Shown: positions 17,757-27,149, numbered from the stretch's first letter. The stretch is DNA of 64,000 bases from Sphingomonas paeninsulae (GCF_003660165.1 NZ_CP032828.1:558001-622000), one strand, 5' to 3'. Numbers and translations: made by a program. The notes: generated by a model from the sequence alone, not told the origin.

Positions 17757-19387
17757 TAGTTGCGCGCAGTCAGTAATCCGCGCGCGATCACATGGGCCTG
17801 AATTTCGGCGGCCCCTTCGAAAATGTTGAGGATGCGGGCGTCGCACAGCACGCGGCTGATTTCATATTCGAGCGCATAGCCATTGCCGCCGTGGATTTGC
17901 AGTGCGTTGTCAGCGTTTGTCCATGCGACGCGCGCGGCCAGCAGTTTTGCCATGCCCGCCTCCACATCGCAGCGACGCCCCTTGTCCTTTTCGCGCGCGG
18001 CAAAATAGGCAAGTTCACGCGCGGCCACGGTTTCGACGATCATCATGGCGAGCTTGTCGGAGACGCGCGGAAAGTCGGCAAGCGGACGACCGAACTGACG
18101 GCGTTCGGTCGCATAGTTCAGGCCGAGCTCGAAGGCGCGCCACGCCACGCCAACCGCGCGTGCTGCTGTCTGAATGCGGGCACCCTCGAACGTTTTCATA
18201 AGCTGACGAAAGCCCTGACCTTCCTCGCCGCCGAGCAACGAGTCAGCGGGTGTCGAAAACCCGTCGAACATCAGTTCATATTCGCGCATCCCGCGATAAC
18301 CGAGTACACCGATCTCTCCGCCCGACATGCCGGGCGCGGGGAATGCGTCGTTTTCGGTGCCGCGCGGTTTGGGCGCGAGGAACATGCTGAGACCCGCATT
18401 GCCCGGCCCGCCCGTGCGCACCAGCAATGTCATCAGGTCGCTGCGCGCGGCATGGGTGATCCATGTTTTCGCGCCGGTGATCGACCAGTCGCCGTCGCTT
18501 GTTTTCACAGCGCGCGTGGCGAGGTTGGCGAGATCGGAGCCGTTCGACGGTTCGGTAAATACCGCCGTCGGCAGAACCGCGCCGCTGGCGATGCCGGGCA
18601 GCCACTGGGCCTTTTGCACGTCGGTTCCCGCTAACCCGATCAGTTCGCCCGCGATTTCGGACCGTGTGCCGAGCGAGCCCGCACCGATCCAGCCGCGCGA
18701 CAATTCTTCGGTGACAACGCACATTTCAAGCTTGCCGAGGCCGAGGCCGCCGAAGTCAGGCGATATGCAGACACCGAAGGTTCCGAGCGCCGCCAGTTCA
18801 CCGATCAGCGCATCGGGAATGAGTTCGTCGGCAAGGTGCCATGCATGAGCAAATGGCGTAATCTTTTCGGCGGTGAAACGGCGGTACTGATCGCGGATGG
18901 TGTCGATCATATCGTCGCCGAGCGATTCCGCGACCGTGCCGCCACCGCGAACATGGGCGACTAAGGCTGCGCGTGTTGCAGGCGCGCCGCCGGTTTCAAT
19001 CAGGGCCGCAAGCGCGGGGTCGGCGGCAAGGTCCATAGCGGAGATGCCAAGCTGTGCCGGGCGCACGATTTCGTTCGCGCTGATCGGCAAGCCGCCGATG
19101 AGCTGCGCGCCATATTCGCCAAAACCGATGGCGAGTAGATGGCTTTCTGCCGCGCCGAAATCTCCGCGCGCGTGTGCCGCCTCTGCCCAGACGAGCAGGC
19201 TGTCGAGTGCGGCAATGGTGGTGGCGATCCACGCAAGGCCGTGGCCTGCACGCTGTTCGGCATCCAGCAGTTTGGGATCGAGCGCCCCGACAGGAGCAAC
19301 GCGGGCGCGCACGGCCTCGCGCGCTGCACCGCCATAACGGTGGAGTGCGGGAAGGGCGGAACGGGCGAGATCGAGGATTTTCGTCAT
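17756..19387 (-). CDS. mcd: methylsuccinyl-CoA dehydrogenase-like acyl-CoA dehydrogenase with N-terminal extension
   Basis: A 543-residue flavoprotein, about 150 residues longer than ordinary acyl-CoA dehydrogenases. The extra N-terminal domain contains '[18 protein letters not shown]' and '[23 protein letters not shown]', which is characteristic of (2S)-methylsuccinyl-CoA dehydrogenase of the ethylmalonyl-CoA pathway. The catalytic part has '[20 protein letters not shown]', '[15 protein letters not shown]', '[12 protein letters not shown]' and the C-terminal Glu in '[10 protein letters not shown]'. It would oxidise methylsuccinyl-CoA to mesaconyl-C1-CoA. It is linked by ATGA to the CoA-transferase gene and by TAATG to the hydratase. 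No crotonyl-CoA carboxylase/reductase or other ethylmalonyl-CoA genes are seen here, so a catabolic role is more likely. Confidence 0.75.
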   Translation of the reverse strand: MTKILDLARSALPALHRYGGAAREAVRARVAPVGALDPKLLDAEQRAGHGLAWIATTIAALDSLLVWAEAAHARGDFGAAESHLLAIGFGEYGAQLIGGLPISANEIVRPAQLGISAMDLAADPALAALIETGGAPATRAALVAHVRGGGTVAESLGDDMIDTIRDQYRRFTAEKITPFAHAWHLADELIPDALIGELAALGTFGVCISPDFGGLGLGKLEMCVVTEELSRGWIGAGSLGTRSEIAGELIGLAGTDVQKAQWLPGIASGAVLPTAVFTEPSNGSDLANLATRAVKTSDGDWSITGAKTWITHAARSDLMTLLVRTGGPGNAGLSMFLAPKPRGTENDAFPAPGMSGGEIGVLGYRGMREYELMFDGFSTPADSLLGGEEGQGFRQLMKTFEGARIQTAARAVGVAWRAFELGLNYATERRQFGRPLADFPRVSDKLAMMIVETVAARELAYFAAREKDKGRRCDVEAGMAKLLAARVAWTNADNALQIHGGNGYALEYEISRVLCDARILNIFEGAAEIQAHVIARGLLTARN

Positions 19388-20601
19388 GCGTTGGCGACCA
19401 GCCCGGCGTCGTGCAAAGCGCCGATCTGACCCGAGCCGAGGCCAAGGACTTCGGCCAGAACTTCGTCGCTATGCTCGCCAAGGAAGGGCGCGCGGACGGG
19501 CGGCAGGCGTGGTTCCTCAGGGATCGTCGCCATCGCTCCGGGGACTGGGTAGCTGAGGCCACTGGTCTGCTTAATCGTGCTGAAAACTGGATTTTCGCCG
19601 ACCAGTGCCGCATCGTGGGCGGCCTCGCGCATTGTTTGGTACGAACCCCAGCAGCAACCGAGCTGATCGAACATAGCGCCGAGTTCGTCCGACTGGCGCA
19701 ATGCCACGGCCGCTTCGACGAGCGGAAACAGGGCGTCGCGATGCTCGAAGCGCACGCCCTCGTCCTTTGCGAACGAAACGCCGCGCGTTGCTTCGATTTC
19801 GGCGACCGGCGCGGCAAGGTTGAGTGCCGTGACCAACCCGGTCCATTGGCGCGGCGTGATCGCCATAATCATCAGGCGCACACGGTCGGCGGTCACGAAA
19901 TCACGCCCGAACGCGCCATAGACGCTGTTGCCATAACGCGCGCGATTGTCGCCGGTGGTTATGACTTCGGCGAGTTGCCCAAGATTGGCGATGGTCGCGA
20001 TCCCGACATCGGCGAGCGGAATACGTACTTCCTGCCCCCGTCCGGTTGCCTGTCGATGCTGAAGTGCTGCGAGCATGGCGAAGGCGGCATAAGCGCCGGT
20101 CAGCAAATCCCACGCCGGAAGGACGTGGTTGACCGGTTCGTCGCCAAGGCTTTCAGGGCCGGTAATTTGCGGAATTCCGAGTGCCGAATTGACTGTGTAG
20201 TCGAGCGCGGGGCCACCATTTGCCAGCCCCATGATCCGTGTCGTGATAAGATCGGCGCGGCGCTGCTGAAGTTTCTCGTGGCTCAGAAAACCATCGACGG
20301 GGAAGTTGGTCAGGAACAGCCCCGCGCGATCGCCCGGAGCTGTCGCGAGGGCGGCCAGCAATTCGCGCCCCTCCGGTCGCCCCAGATCGAGCGCGACTGA
20401 CTTCTTGCCCTTGTTCAGCCCCTCCCAATACAGGCTCGCGCCATTGTCGGCCTTGGGCCAGCGGCGAAAGTCGGGACCGCCGCCGAGCTGGTCGACGCGG
20501 ATAACTTCTGCACCCATTTGCGCGAGATACAGTCCTGCGCTGGGTGAGGCGACGAACGACGACGCCTCGATGACCCGGGTGCCGCCCAGCAAAGCGTACA
20601 T
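19384..20601 (-). CDS. mct: CaiB/BaiF CoA-transferase, mesaconyl-CoA C1-C4 transferase (2-methylfumaryl-CoA isomerase)-like
   Basis: A 405-residue family III CoA-transferase starting '[22 protein letters not shown]'. It has '[20 protein letters not shown]' and the catalytic Asp in '[14 protein letters not shown]' (Asp134). The 'DYTVN' context and the lack of a long C-terminal extension match the intramolecular mesaconyl-CoA transferase better than formyl-CoA or carnitine transferases. It would move CoA from C1 to C4 of mesaconate. The open frame extends 60 codons upstream into the next gene, but the ATG at 20601 comes one base after that gene's stop. The assignment relies on neighbours as well as motif. 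Confidence 0.7.
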   Translation of the reverse strand: MYALLGGTRVIEASSFVASPSAGLYLAQMGAEVIRVDQLGGGPDFRRWPKADNGASLYWEGLNKGKKSVALDLGRPEGRELLAALATAPGDRAGLFLTNFPVDGFLSHEKLQQRRADLITTRIMGLANGGPALDYTVNSALGIPQITGPESLGDEPVNHVLPAWDLLTGAYAAFAMLAALQHRQATGRGQEVRIPLADVGIATIANLGQLAEVITTGDNRARYGNSVYGAFGRDFVTADRVRLMIMAITPRQWTGLVTALNLAAPVAEIEATRGVSFAKDEGVRFEHRDALFPLVEAAVALRQSDELGAMFDQLGCCWGSYQTMREAAHDAALVGENPVFSTIKQTSGLSYPVPGAMATIPEEPRLPPVRAPFLGEHSDEVLAEVLGLGSGQIGALHDAGLVANA

Positions 20602-20602
20602 A

Positions 20603-21781
20603 TTAGCTCTGGCTCGCGAATTCGCGTAGCATGTTCTTGGCGATGACAAGCTGCATGATCTGCGTGGTCCCTTCGTAAATGCGGTAGATGCGGCTGTCAC
20701 GAAAGAAGCGTTCGGCTTCATATTCGGCCAGATAGCCAGCGCCGCCGTGGATCTGGACGCAACGATCGGCGATGCGGCCACAGGCTTCGGACGAAAACAT
20801 CTTGGTCGCCGCAGCTTTGCGCAAGATGTCCTCGCCAGCGTCTGCGCGGCGACATGCGTCGGCGATCATGCATTCTGCGGCGTAGAGTTCGGCTTCGCTG
20901 TCGGCGAGCATTGCCTGAATCAACTGGAAGTTAGCGATAGGCTCACCGAATGCCTTGCGCTCGGTTGCATAGCGAAGACCGGTGTCGATGATGCGTTGTG
21001 CGTAACCCGCCGCACCCGCTGCGACCGAAAGCCGACCGTTGTCGAGGCTCTGCATAGCGATCTGAAAGCCTTTGCCCTCGACTCCACCCAACAGCGCGTC
21101 ACCGGGAATATGGACGTCCTCCATAATGATGTCGGCGATATGGCTTCCGGCCTGACCCATCTTCTTGTCGGATTTGCCGACGGTGATGCCGGGCGTGTCC
21201 ATCGGCACGATGAAAGCGCTGACGTGTGCGTTCTTGGGCAATGCTTCTTTCGACGTGCGCGCCATGATGAGCGCAACCTTCGCGAACGGCGCGTTGGTAA
21301 TGTAGCGTTTGGTGCCGTTGAGGACATAGCCGTTGCCGCTGCGCGTTGCCATCGTCTGCATGGCCGCGCTGTCGGAACCGCTGCCGGGTTCGGTCAGGCC
21401 GAACGCCGCTATTTCACCGGCAGCAAGGCGTGGTAGCCATTCGGCCTTCTGTTCGGCGGTCCCGCTTTTGATCAGCGCCGCGCTGGTCATGCCGATGTTG
21501 ATCGACGTGATCGAACGAAAGCATGGCATCGCATAGGAAAGCTGCCGCACGAATTCGATATATTGGGATACGTTCATCCCCGCGCCGCCATATTCGGTCG
21601 GCGTGGTTACGGCAAACAGTCCCATTTCGCGCATTTCGGCAAGAATATCGTCGGGAACCCGATCGGTTTCGACGATGGACTTTTCGGCGGGGACAAGTCG
21701 GTTGCGGACATAGTCCTTGAACTGCACCATGAACGCTTCGAAAACGTCCGCGTCCATTCCGGTTTTGATCTGATCAGGCAT
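20603..21781 (-). CDS. acyl-CoA dehydrogenase
   Basis: A complete 392-residue dehydrogenase. It has 'GLTEPGSGSDSAAMQTMATR', 'LNGTKRYITNAPFA', 'ERKAFGEPIANFQLIQ', 'CVQIHGGAGYLAEYEAERFFRDSR' and the catalytic Glu in 'IYEGTTQIMQLVIAKNML'. This is the arrangement of short/medium-chain enzymes. The start overlaps the thiolase stop by eight bases. In this operon it sits between the thiolase and the mesaconyl-CoA genes and probably catalyses one beta-oxidation round. Chain length cannot be told. Confidence 0.9.
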   Translation of the reverse strand: MPDQIKTGMDADVFEAFMVQFKDYVRNRLVPAEKSIVETDRVPDDILAEMREMGLFAVTTPTEYGGAGMNVSQYIEFVRQLSYAMPCFRSITSINIGMTSAALIKSGTAEQKAEWLPRLAAGEIAAFGLTEPGSGSDSAAMQTMATRSGNGYVLNGTKRYITNAPFAKVALIMARTSKEALPKNAHVSAFIVPMDTPGITVGKSDKKMGQAGSHIADIIMEDVHIPGDALLGGVEGKGFQIAMQSLDNGRLSVAAGAAGYAQRIIDTGLRYATERKAFGEPIANFQLIQAMLADSEAELYAAECMIADACRRADAGEDILRKAAATKMFSSEACGRIADRCVQIHGGAGYLAEYEAERFFRDSRIYRIYEGTTQIMQLVIAKNMLREFASQS

Positions 21782-22982
21782 CGGCCATTCCTACAATTGC
21801 TATGGCCGAGACGTTCTGGCTCGGCATTCCACCAAGATTATGACTGAGCGCGAGACTTGGCGGGGTCTGGCGCTGGCGTGGTCCGGCACGACCGAGCAAC
21901 TGGAGATAGTTTTCGTAGATCATGCGCAGGCCCGAGGCACCGATGGGGTGGCCGAAGCATTTCAGGCCGCCGTCGATCTGGCACGGGATGGTGCCGTCGG
22001 CATCGAAAAAGCCGTCGAGCACATCGCGCCAGCCATTGCCCTCTTGCGAGACGAAAAGATCCTCCATCGTGACCAGTTCGGTGACAGAGAAACAGTCGTG
22101 CACTTCCATCAGGCTGATCTGTTCGCGCGGATTGGTGATACCGGCTTCTTCATAAGCCTTGGCCGCGGCGATGCGGGTGGTGTGGAAGAAACTGCCGTTC
22201 CAGCCGCCGCCCTGCTGCATTTCCCAACCGTTCGATGCAGCGATCTGGAGCGCCTTTACCGTGACGAGATCGGTCTTGCCGAGTGCGCGGGCGATTTCAG
22301 GCGTGGTGACGATGGCGCAGGCTGCGCCGTCCGATACACCGCAGCAATCGAACAGGCCGAGCGGCTCGGCGATCATCGGCGCGTTCAGGACCGTGTCCAT
22401 GTCGATCGCTTTTTGCAGATGTGCCTTCGGGTTTTTCGCACCGTTCGCGTGGCTCTTGACCGAAACATGCGCCATCGCGCGTTTCAGATCGTCTTTCGAA
22501 ACGCCGTGGACGCTGCGATAGGCCGACGCGAGTTGCGCGAAATTGCCGGGTGCAGAGCCTGTGATGCCGGTCATGTCGTGCATCGTGCCACGCGTGCGGA
22601 CGGGAAGGCCGCCATAGCCCGTGTCTTTCAGCTTCTCGACGCCAAGTGCCAGCGCGATATCGGCCGCACCGCTGGCAACCGCATAAACGGCTCCGCGAAA
22701 ACTCTCTGTACCGCTCGCGCAGTAATTCTCGACCTTCGTTACGCCGATATTCTTCAGGCGCAGCGCGGTGGCGAGCGGGATACCGGACGGACCGATATTG
22801 ACTGCATCGAATGCCACGCCCAGCCATGCCGCGTCGATCTGCGAGGTGTCGATGCCGGCGTCGGCGATCGCTTCCTCATAAGCTTCGACCATCAGGCTGT
22901 CGGCATCCATATCCCAGCGTTCGCCGAACTTTGCGCAACCCATGCCGAGGATTGCGACCTTGTCCTTGATGCCCTTGGCCAT
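21774..22982 (-). CDS. SCP-x-type thiolase (acetyl-CoA C-acyltransferase)
   Basis: A 402-residue thiolase of the SCP-x branch with all catalytic parts. The nucleophile is in 'VENYCASGTESF' (Cys about 89), followed by 'LMEVHDCFSVTE' and 'GGLKCFGHPIGASGLRM', which carries the His of the GHP motif. It cleaves 3-oxoacyl-CoA with CoA, and SCP-x enzymes favour 2-methyl-branched chains. A GGAG site precedes the ATG. Upstream (43 bases) is the HMG-CoA-synthase-like/DUF35 fusion. A thiolase beside an HMGCS-like protein and a DUF35 domain recalls the archaeal acetoacetyl-CoA channelling complex. Confidence 0.9.
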   Translation of the reverse strand: MAKGIKDKVAILGMGCAKFGERWDMDADSLMVEAYEEAIADAGIDTSQIDAAWLGVAFDAVNIGPSGIPLATALRLKNIGVTKVENYCASGTESFRGAVYAVASGAADIALALGVEKLKDTGYGGLPVRTRGTMHDMTGITGSAPGNFAQLASAYRSVHGVSKDDLKRAMAHVSVKSHANGAKNPKAHLQKAIDMDTVLNAPMIAEPLGLFDCCGVSDGAACAIVTTPEIARALGKTDLVTVKALQIAASNGWEMQQGGGWNGSFFHTTRIAAAKAYEEAGITNPREQISLMEVHDCFSVTELVTMEDLFVSQEGNGWRDVLDGFFDADGTIPCQIDGGLKCFGHPIGASGLRMIYENYLQLLGRAGPRQRQTPPSLALSHNLGGMPSQNVSAIAIVGMADA

Positions 22983-23025
22983 GTGCTTATCTCCTCTTGG
23001 GTTTCAGGTCAGGCTACGGTTCAGG

Positions 23026-24480
23026 TCAGGCGACCGGAACCGCTTTCCAGAAATATTTGGTGAAATCGCGCATTTCATCGACCGATTTAATGCGGAACAT
23101 CATCATCATGTCGCGTCCCACCTCGACATCGCTCGGATCGACATCGGCGAATTCGGCCATCATGCGCCCGCCGCCCTCGAAATCAATCAGCCCGTAGTAG
23201 CTGGGCGGATTTGGCGAATAGGTCAGGCTGTCGGCGGTGTAGGTGACGATCTTTGCCGCGACATCGGCGAGCGGGTAATCCTCTTGCGTGCCAATGGCAT
23301 GGTCGTTCGGATTGACGCTGATATCGCTTTTCGGAAACTGCACGGTGCCGGTTTTGGTGCACCGTCCGCCGACCAGTCCGAACACGGCCTTGCGGTTGCG
23401 CCATAATGTCGTGCCGGGCTGTTTCTGGTCCGCCTCTGCGCGCATCCCGCGATCGAGGCCGAGTAGCCCGCGATGGAACAGGAAACGCATGTAATTGTCG
23501 GTCTTTGCACCGCGCGCGATTGAACCTTTTACGCCGCGCCGGGCAGGAAGGTTCGCGATGGCGGCAGTCGTTTCGAACAGCAGGACATCGACGCCCTGAC
23601 CAAAGCCGACGAGCAGGATTTTCTCACCCGGAGCAGCGGCTTCGAGTGCCGCAGCGAGCAGAAGCGTGGCATGAGCGACGCCCGCTTCGCCAACGGTCTG
23701 ACTGAGGGATTCGACCACCGCTTCTGCTTTGACGCCGGCGCGTTTGGCGAGGCCATCGGCGACGCCGCGCAGCGTGATCGGCACGATGAAACGGTCGATC
23801 GCGGCGCCTTCGACACCGAATTTCGCCAGTGCAGCCTTGATCGCCGCACCGATGAGGCCGGTATAGCCTTCGTCACGGATCCAGCGGCTTTCCCAGGTGT
23901 AATCGAATTCCGCGCCGGTGCTGCGGAAATGGTCGACGAAATCGATCGTCGTGGAATGGCTGCCGAGGAAGCGGGCGATGACATCACCCTGGCCGACAAG
24001 CACGCCTGCCGCTGCATCTCCGTAAACCAGCTCGCCTTCGGACGCAGGCCGCGCCTTGCGCATTTCGGTGGCAAGCGCGAGGTGCGGGCGGGCGGCGGAT
24101 CCGGCGGCGTTGAGCGCCTGAATAAGCTGCGATGTCGCGGCGCGCTGGCTGCCGGTCACATCGATGGCGGCGGTTGCATCGTCAAGGACCAGTGCTTCCT
24201 TGACCACGCCAGCGTTCAGCCGATCGGCAAAGGGTAGGGTGGTCGAGGCGAGCGAGACGGTGCCGACCTGCGCCCGGTCGATACCGACCAGCGTGTCGCG
24301 CGCGGCCTCGACCGCCATCGTGATCGTGTCCTCGTCCCAGTTCGCCGTAGCGCGCTCGCCCTTGGCAAGCCCGCGCAGACCCGGCGCGAACCACGCATTG
24401 GCGGCATAGACCGCCTGCCGCTGAAGGCGGCCGCGTGGAACATAAGCGCCGAAGCTCAATATGCCGATGTCAGTGGTCAT
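23026..24480 (-). CDS. HMG-CoA-synthase-like (ketosynthase III fold) protein fused to an OB-fold DUF35 domain
   Basis: A 484-residue fusion. Residues 1-320 have the thiolase-like fold of HMG-CoA synthase ('MTTDIGILSFGAYVPRGRL', 'ELVYGDAAAGVLVG', 'ILLVGFGQGVDVLLFE'). Residues about 355-484 are a DUF35-type domain: a degenerate zinc ribbon ('GGRCTKTGTVQFP', one Cys left) followed by the OB-fold ('YYGLIDFEGGGRMMAEFADVD'). The nucleophile motif of HMG-CoA synthase (A-C-x-A-x-T) reads 'TGSQRAAT' here, so the Cys is absent and Gln or Ser is in its place. The other active-site acid and His are not evident either. It may be a partner or scaffold for the thiolase next door, or a decarboxylase like Cys-to-Gln ketosynthases. 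It shares ATGA with the hydratase upstream. Confidence 0.8.
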   Translation of the reverse strand: MTTDIGILSFGAYVPRGRLQRQAVYAANAWFAPGLRGLAKGERATANWDEDTITMAVEAARDTLVGIDRAQVGTVSLASTTLPFADRLNAGVVKEALVLDDATAAIDVTGSQRAATSQLIQALNAAGSAARPHLALATEMRKARPASEGELVYGDAAAGVLVGQGDVIARFLGSHSTTIDFVDHFRSTGAEFDYTWESRWIRDEGYTGLIGAAIKAALAKFGVEGAAIDRFIVPITLRGVADGLAKRAGVKAEAVVESLSQTVGEAGVAHATLLLAAALEAAAPGEKILLVGFGQGVDVLLFETTAAIANLPARRGVKGSIARGAKTDNYMRFLFHRGLLGLDRGMRAEADQKQPGTTLWRNRKAVFGLVGGRCTKTGTVQFPKSDISVNPNDHAIGTQEDYPLADVAAKIVTYTADSLTYSPNPPSYYGLIDFEGGGRMMAEFADVDPSDVEVGRDMMMMFRIKSVDEMRDFTKYFWKAVPVA

Positions 24481-25313
24481 TGGAACTCCACATAGCCATT
24501 GTTAAGGACGATAAGGTCGCGTTCGACCACTTTGGAACGAAAGGCGGCGGTGCCGTCGCCTTCATGCCAGATTTCGGTGCTGATCGTTTCCCCGGGGAAA
24601 ACCGGTGCCGAAAAGCGTGCGTCGATGCGCGTGATCCGGGCGGTGTCGTTGTCCGCCAGCGCGGCGAGCAGCGAGCGCCCGGCAACGCCGAACGTGCACA
24701 GGCCATGCAGGATCGGGCGCGGAAAACCGGCGGCTTTTGCAACTTCGGGATCGACGTGGAGCGGGTTCATATCGCCCGACAGCCGATAGATCAGCGCCTG
24801 ATTTTCAGCGGTCGTCAGCGTGTGGACCAGATCGGCCGGGCGGTCCGGAATAGCATGAGGCGCTGGCTGCCCCTCCGACGTGCCGCCAAAACCGCCGTCG
24901 CCGCGCAGGAACGTCGCGTTGCGGACGGTGGCGACATGAGTGCCGTCTTCATGATGGATTTCGCGTGTCTGATAGACAACCGCACCCTTTGCCGCGCCCT
25001 TGTCGAAAATCGGACCGAAGCTCGTCTTTCCGATAAGTTCACCCGACACCGGGAGTGGTGCGTGACAGGTGATGCTGGTTTCGCCGTGAAGGATCTTCGT
25101 CCAGTCGATACCATATTGCGGATCGCGCCAGATGAAACCCGGATAGGCCATGATGACCGCCATGCCCGGCAGCGCCTGCAAACCGTCCTCATAGACGAAC
25201 GGCAATTCGTGCGCCCCGACGCCGAGTGCGTAGAGCATCACCTTTTTCGGGGTGATATGCTGGCGCGTTTCGATCGGTGGCTGCGACAGCAACTGGTTGG
25301 GGTCGAATGCCAT
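24477..25313 (-). CDS. MaoC-type 2-enoyl-CoA hydratase 2
   Basis: A 278-residue double hot-dog hydratase like the C-terminal part of peroxisomal multifunctional enzyme 2. It has 'YALGVGAHELPFVYEDGLQALPG' in the N-terminal fold. The hydratase-2 motif 'YRLSGDMNPLHVDPEVAKAAG' with 'PILHGLCTFG' supplies catalytic Asp and His in the C-terminal fold. It adds water to trans-2-enoyl-CoA to form the (3R)-hydroxyacyl-CoA, which the next gene product would oxidise. It overlaps the SDR gene by one base (TGATG) and the HMGCS-like gene by ATGA, so all three are translationally coupled. Confidence 0.9.
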   Translation of the reverse strand: MAFDPNQLLSQPPIETRQHITPKKVMLYALGVGAHELPFVYEDGLQALPGMAVIMAYPGFIWRDPQYGIDWTKILHGETSITCHAPLPVSGELIGKTSFGPIFDKGAAKGAVVYQTREIHHEDGTHVATVRNATFLRGDGGFGGTSEGQPAPHAIPDRPADLVHTLTTAENQALIYRLSGDMNPLHVDPEVAKAAGFPRPILHGLCTFGVAGRSLLAALADNDTARITRIDARFSAPVFPGETISTEIWHEGDGTAAFRSKVVERDLIVLNNGYVEFQ

Positions 25314-26233
25314 CAGATTGGGTCGTAAGGCCAGATCTCAGCCGAGCGCGTGAGCGGTGTCATCGCCGATTCCATTGCGGGCAACAGGTCGGTGACGATT
25401 GTTTCCGGCGTCCAGCCTTCCGAACGGTGCATCGATTTCACCGGGCGTGGTTTGGAAAACACGAAGATCTCGTTCTTGCGCACGCCGAAAGTCTGTCCGT
25501 TAACCTTGCCAGCCGCATCGGTGAGCAGAGCTGCAACCATCGGCGCGATTTTGTCCGCCGACATCGTCTTCATGCGTTCGACCCGTTCCAGTTCGGCGGG
25601 ACTGGTCGCGGGGATCGTTGCGATCAAACGGCTCCATGCGAATGGGGCGATGCAGTTCGAGGTGACGCCGAAACGCTCCATGTCGAGCGCGAGGCTGTTC
25701 GACAGGCCCCAGATGCCCATTTTCGCCGCCGAGTAGTTCGCCTGACCGAAATTGCCGATCAGCCCCGATGTCGATGTGAAATGGACGAAGCGACCGAAAC
25801 CCTGATCCTTAAAATAGGGAGCAGCAGCCTTCGACGTGTTGAAGCAACCATTTAGGTGAACGTCGATGACCTGACTCCAGTCGATCTCGCTCATCCGGTG
25901 AAAGATGCGGTCGCGGAGGATGCCGGCATTGTTGACGACGCCGTGGATCGCGCCGAAATTCTTGACCGCGTCTTCGATGATGGAAGCTGCGCCTGCCGGG
26001 TCGGCGACGCTGGCACCATTGACGACAGCCTTGCCGCCCTCGCTGCGGATGAGTGAAACGACTTCCTCGGCAGGACCGGCATCATTGCCTTCGCCTTCTG
26101 CCGACGCGCCGAGATCGTTGACGACGACCGCTGCACCCTGACGCGCACAAAGCAGCGCGATTTCGCGGCCAATCCCGCGCCCTGCGCCGGTAACTGCCAC
26201 GACTTTGCCTTCGAGTGTTGCCGCTTCAGTCAT
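25313..26233 (-). CDS. SDR dehydrogenase of the MFE-2 type, (3R)-hydroxyacyl-CoA dehydrogenase
   Basis: A 306-residue Rossmann-fold enzyme. 'VTGAGRGIGREIALL' binds NAD(P), and the 'VVVNDLG' and 'NNAGILRDRIFHRMSEIDW' segments are close to peroxisomal multifunctional enzyme 2. The catalytic Ser and Tyr-x-x-x-Lys lie in 'TSTSGLIGNFGQANYSAAK'. It would oxidise (3R)-hydroxyacyl-CoA to 3-oxoacyl-CoA for the SCP-x thiolase. The true start is the ATG at 26233 with GAGAGGA upstream. It is the first gene of the minus-strand operon running to about 16483 and is divergent from the IclR gene. Confidence 0.9.
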   Translation of the reverse strand: MTEAATLEGKVVAVTGAGRGIGREIALLCARQGAAVVVNDLGASAEGEGNDAGPAEEVVSLIRSEGGKAVVNGASVADPAGAASIIEDAVKNFGAIHGVVNNAGILRDRIFHRMSEIDWSQVIDVHLNGCFNTSKAAAPYFKDQGFGRFVHFTSTSGLIGNFGQANYSAAKMGIWGLSNSLALDMERFGVTSNCIAPFAWSRLIATIPATSPAELERVERMKTMSADKIAPMVAALLTDAAGKVNGQTFGVRKNEIFVFSKPRPVKSMHRSEGWTPETIVTDLLPAMESAMTPLTRSAEIWPYDPI

Positions 26234-26310
26234 ATCGTCCTCTCGAGTCTCGTTCGTGAGCCAATTGTAAACCAGCTCGATGACTTGTTCAACTATGAGA
26301 ATGGACATTC

Positions 26311-27149
26311 ATGATCGTGAATGGCAAACAGGGTCGCATGAGCACGCCAACAGATGCCTCCGGTCTGTCCCGCCCGCCGATCGGTTCGATCATGCAGGCG
26401 GCTGCGATATTGCGTTTGCTGGGTGGGAGCAGTGAGCCTGCCGGCGTAACTTCGATTGCCCGCACGCTCGGGATTGGGCCGAGTTCGTGCTTTAACGTCC
26501 TGAAAACGCTGGTTCTCGAAGATCTGGTGGCGTTCGACCGGGTGACAAAGACATATAGTCTTGGGCTGGGCACGATCGATCTGGCACGCCGCGCGCTTGG
26601 CCGGGACGCGGTCGTGCAGGCAGCCGATATGCCGATGGCCGCACTGGCGGAGGAACATGATGCCACCGTCGGCTTGTGGCGGCTCGCGCCGGGGGAGCGG
26701 CTCGTGCTTGCAGCATTAGCCGAAAGCGGTGCGGCCACGCGGATTCATATGATGGTGGGTCAGCGCCAGCCAGCTGCGGCGGGGGCGGCGGGACGCGCGG
26801 TGCTGGCAGCGCGGGTGCTGGACGACGGCGCGATCCAGGTTGCCCACGCGGGTCTGCGTTGGCAGAATCCGCCGAGCGCCGCCGATTATCTGGCGCAGGT
26901 CCGTGCCGCCGAGAAACAGGGTTATGCAACCGATGTCGACCAGATCAATCGCGGCATTGCGACGGTGGGGCAGCGGTCGTCGATCATCTGGGCATGGTGC
27001 GGTTCGTGCTGTCGGCGTCGATGTTCATGGGACGTGATGCGGCGGCGCTCGACACGATCGGCGAGAGCGTCCGTGCCGTAGCAATTGAACTTGGCCGCGT
27101 TGTCGGTCGCAGTTTTGCGGCCAGCCCGAATTTGGAGACTAAGAGATGA
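26311..27149 (+). pseudogene. IclR family regulator, interrupted by a frameshift near its C-terminus
   Basis: The N-terminus has the IclR winged helix ('AAAILRLLGGSSEPAGVTSIARTLGIGPSSCFNVLKTL'). The effector domain continues to 'QINRGIATVG' (about residue 220), then the frame is lost and a wrong tail ends at 27081. The -1 frame reads on with normal IclR sequence ('AAVVDHLGMVRFVLSASMF') to 27149. The switch is at a run of four G, 26967-26970, where one more G would repair it to 279 residues (270 if it starts at the ATG at 26338). It probably controls the divergent operon and the dehydrogenase pair that follows, with which it shares ATGA. Confidence 0.85.

Noticed and set aside
17756-19387. Full ethylmalonyl-CoA pathway for acetate assimilation
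   Set aside because: Only the methylsuccinyl-CoA dehydrogenase-like step is here; crotonyl-CoA carboxylase/reductase, mutase and epimerase genes are not in the window.
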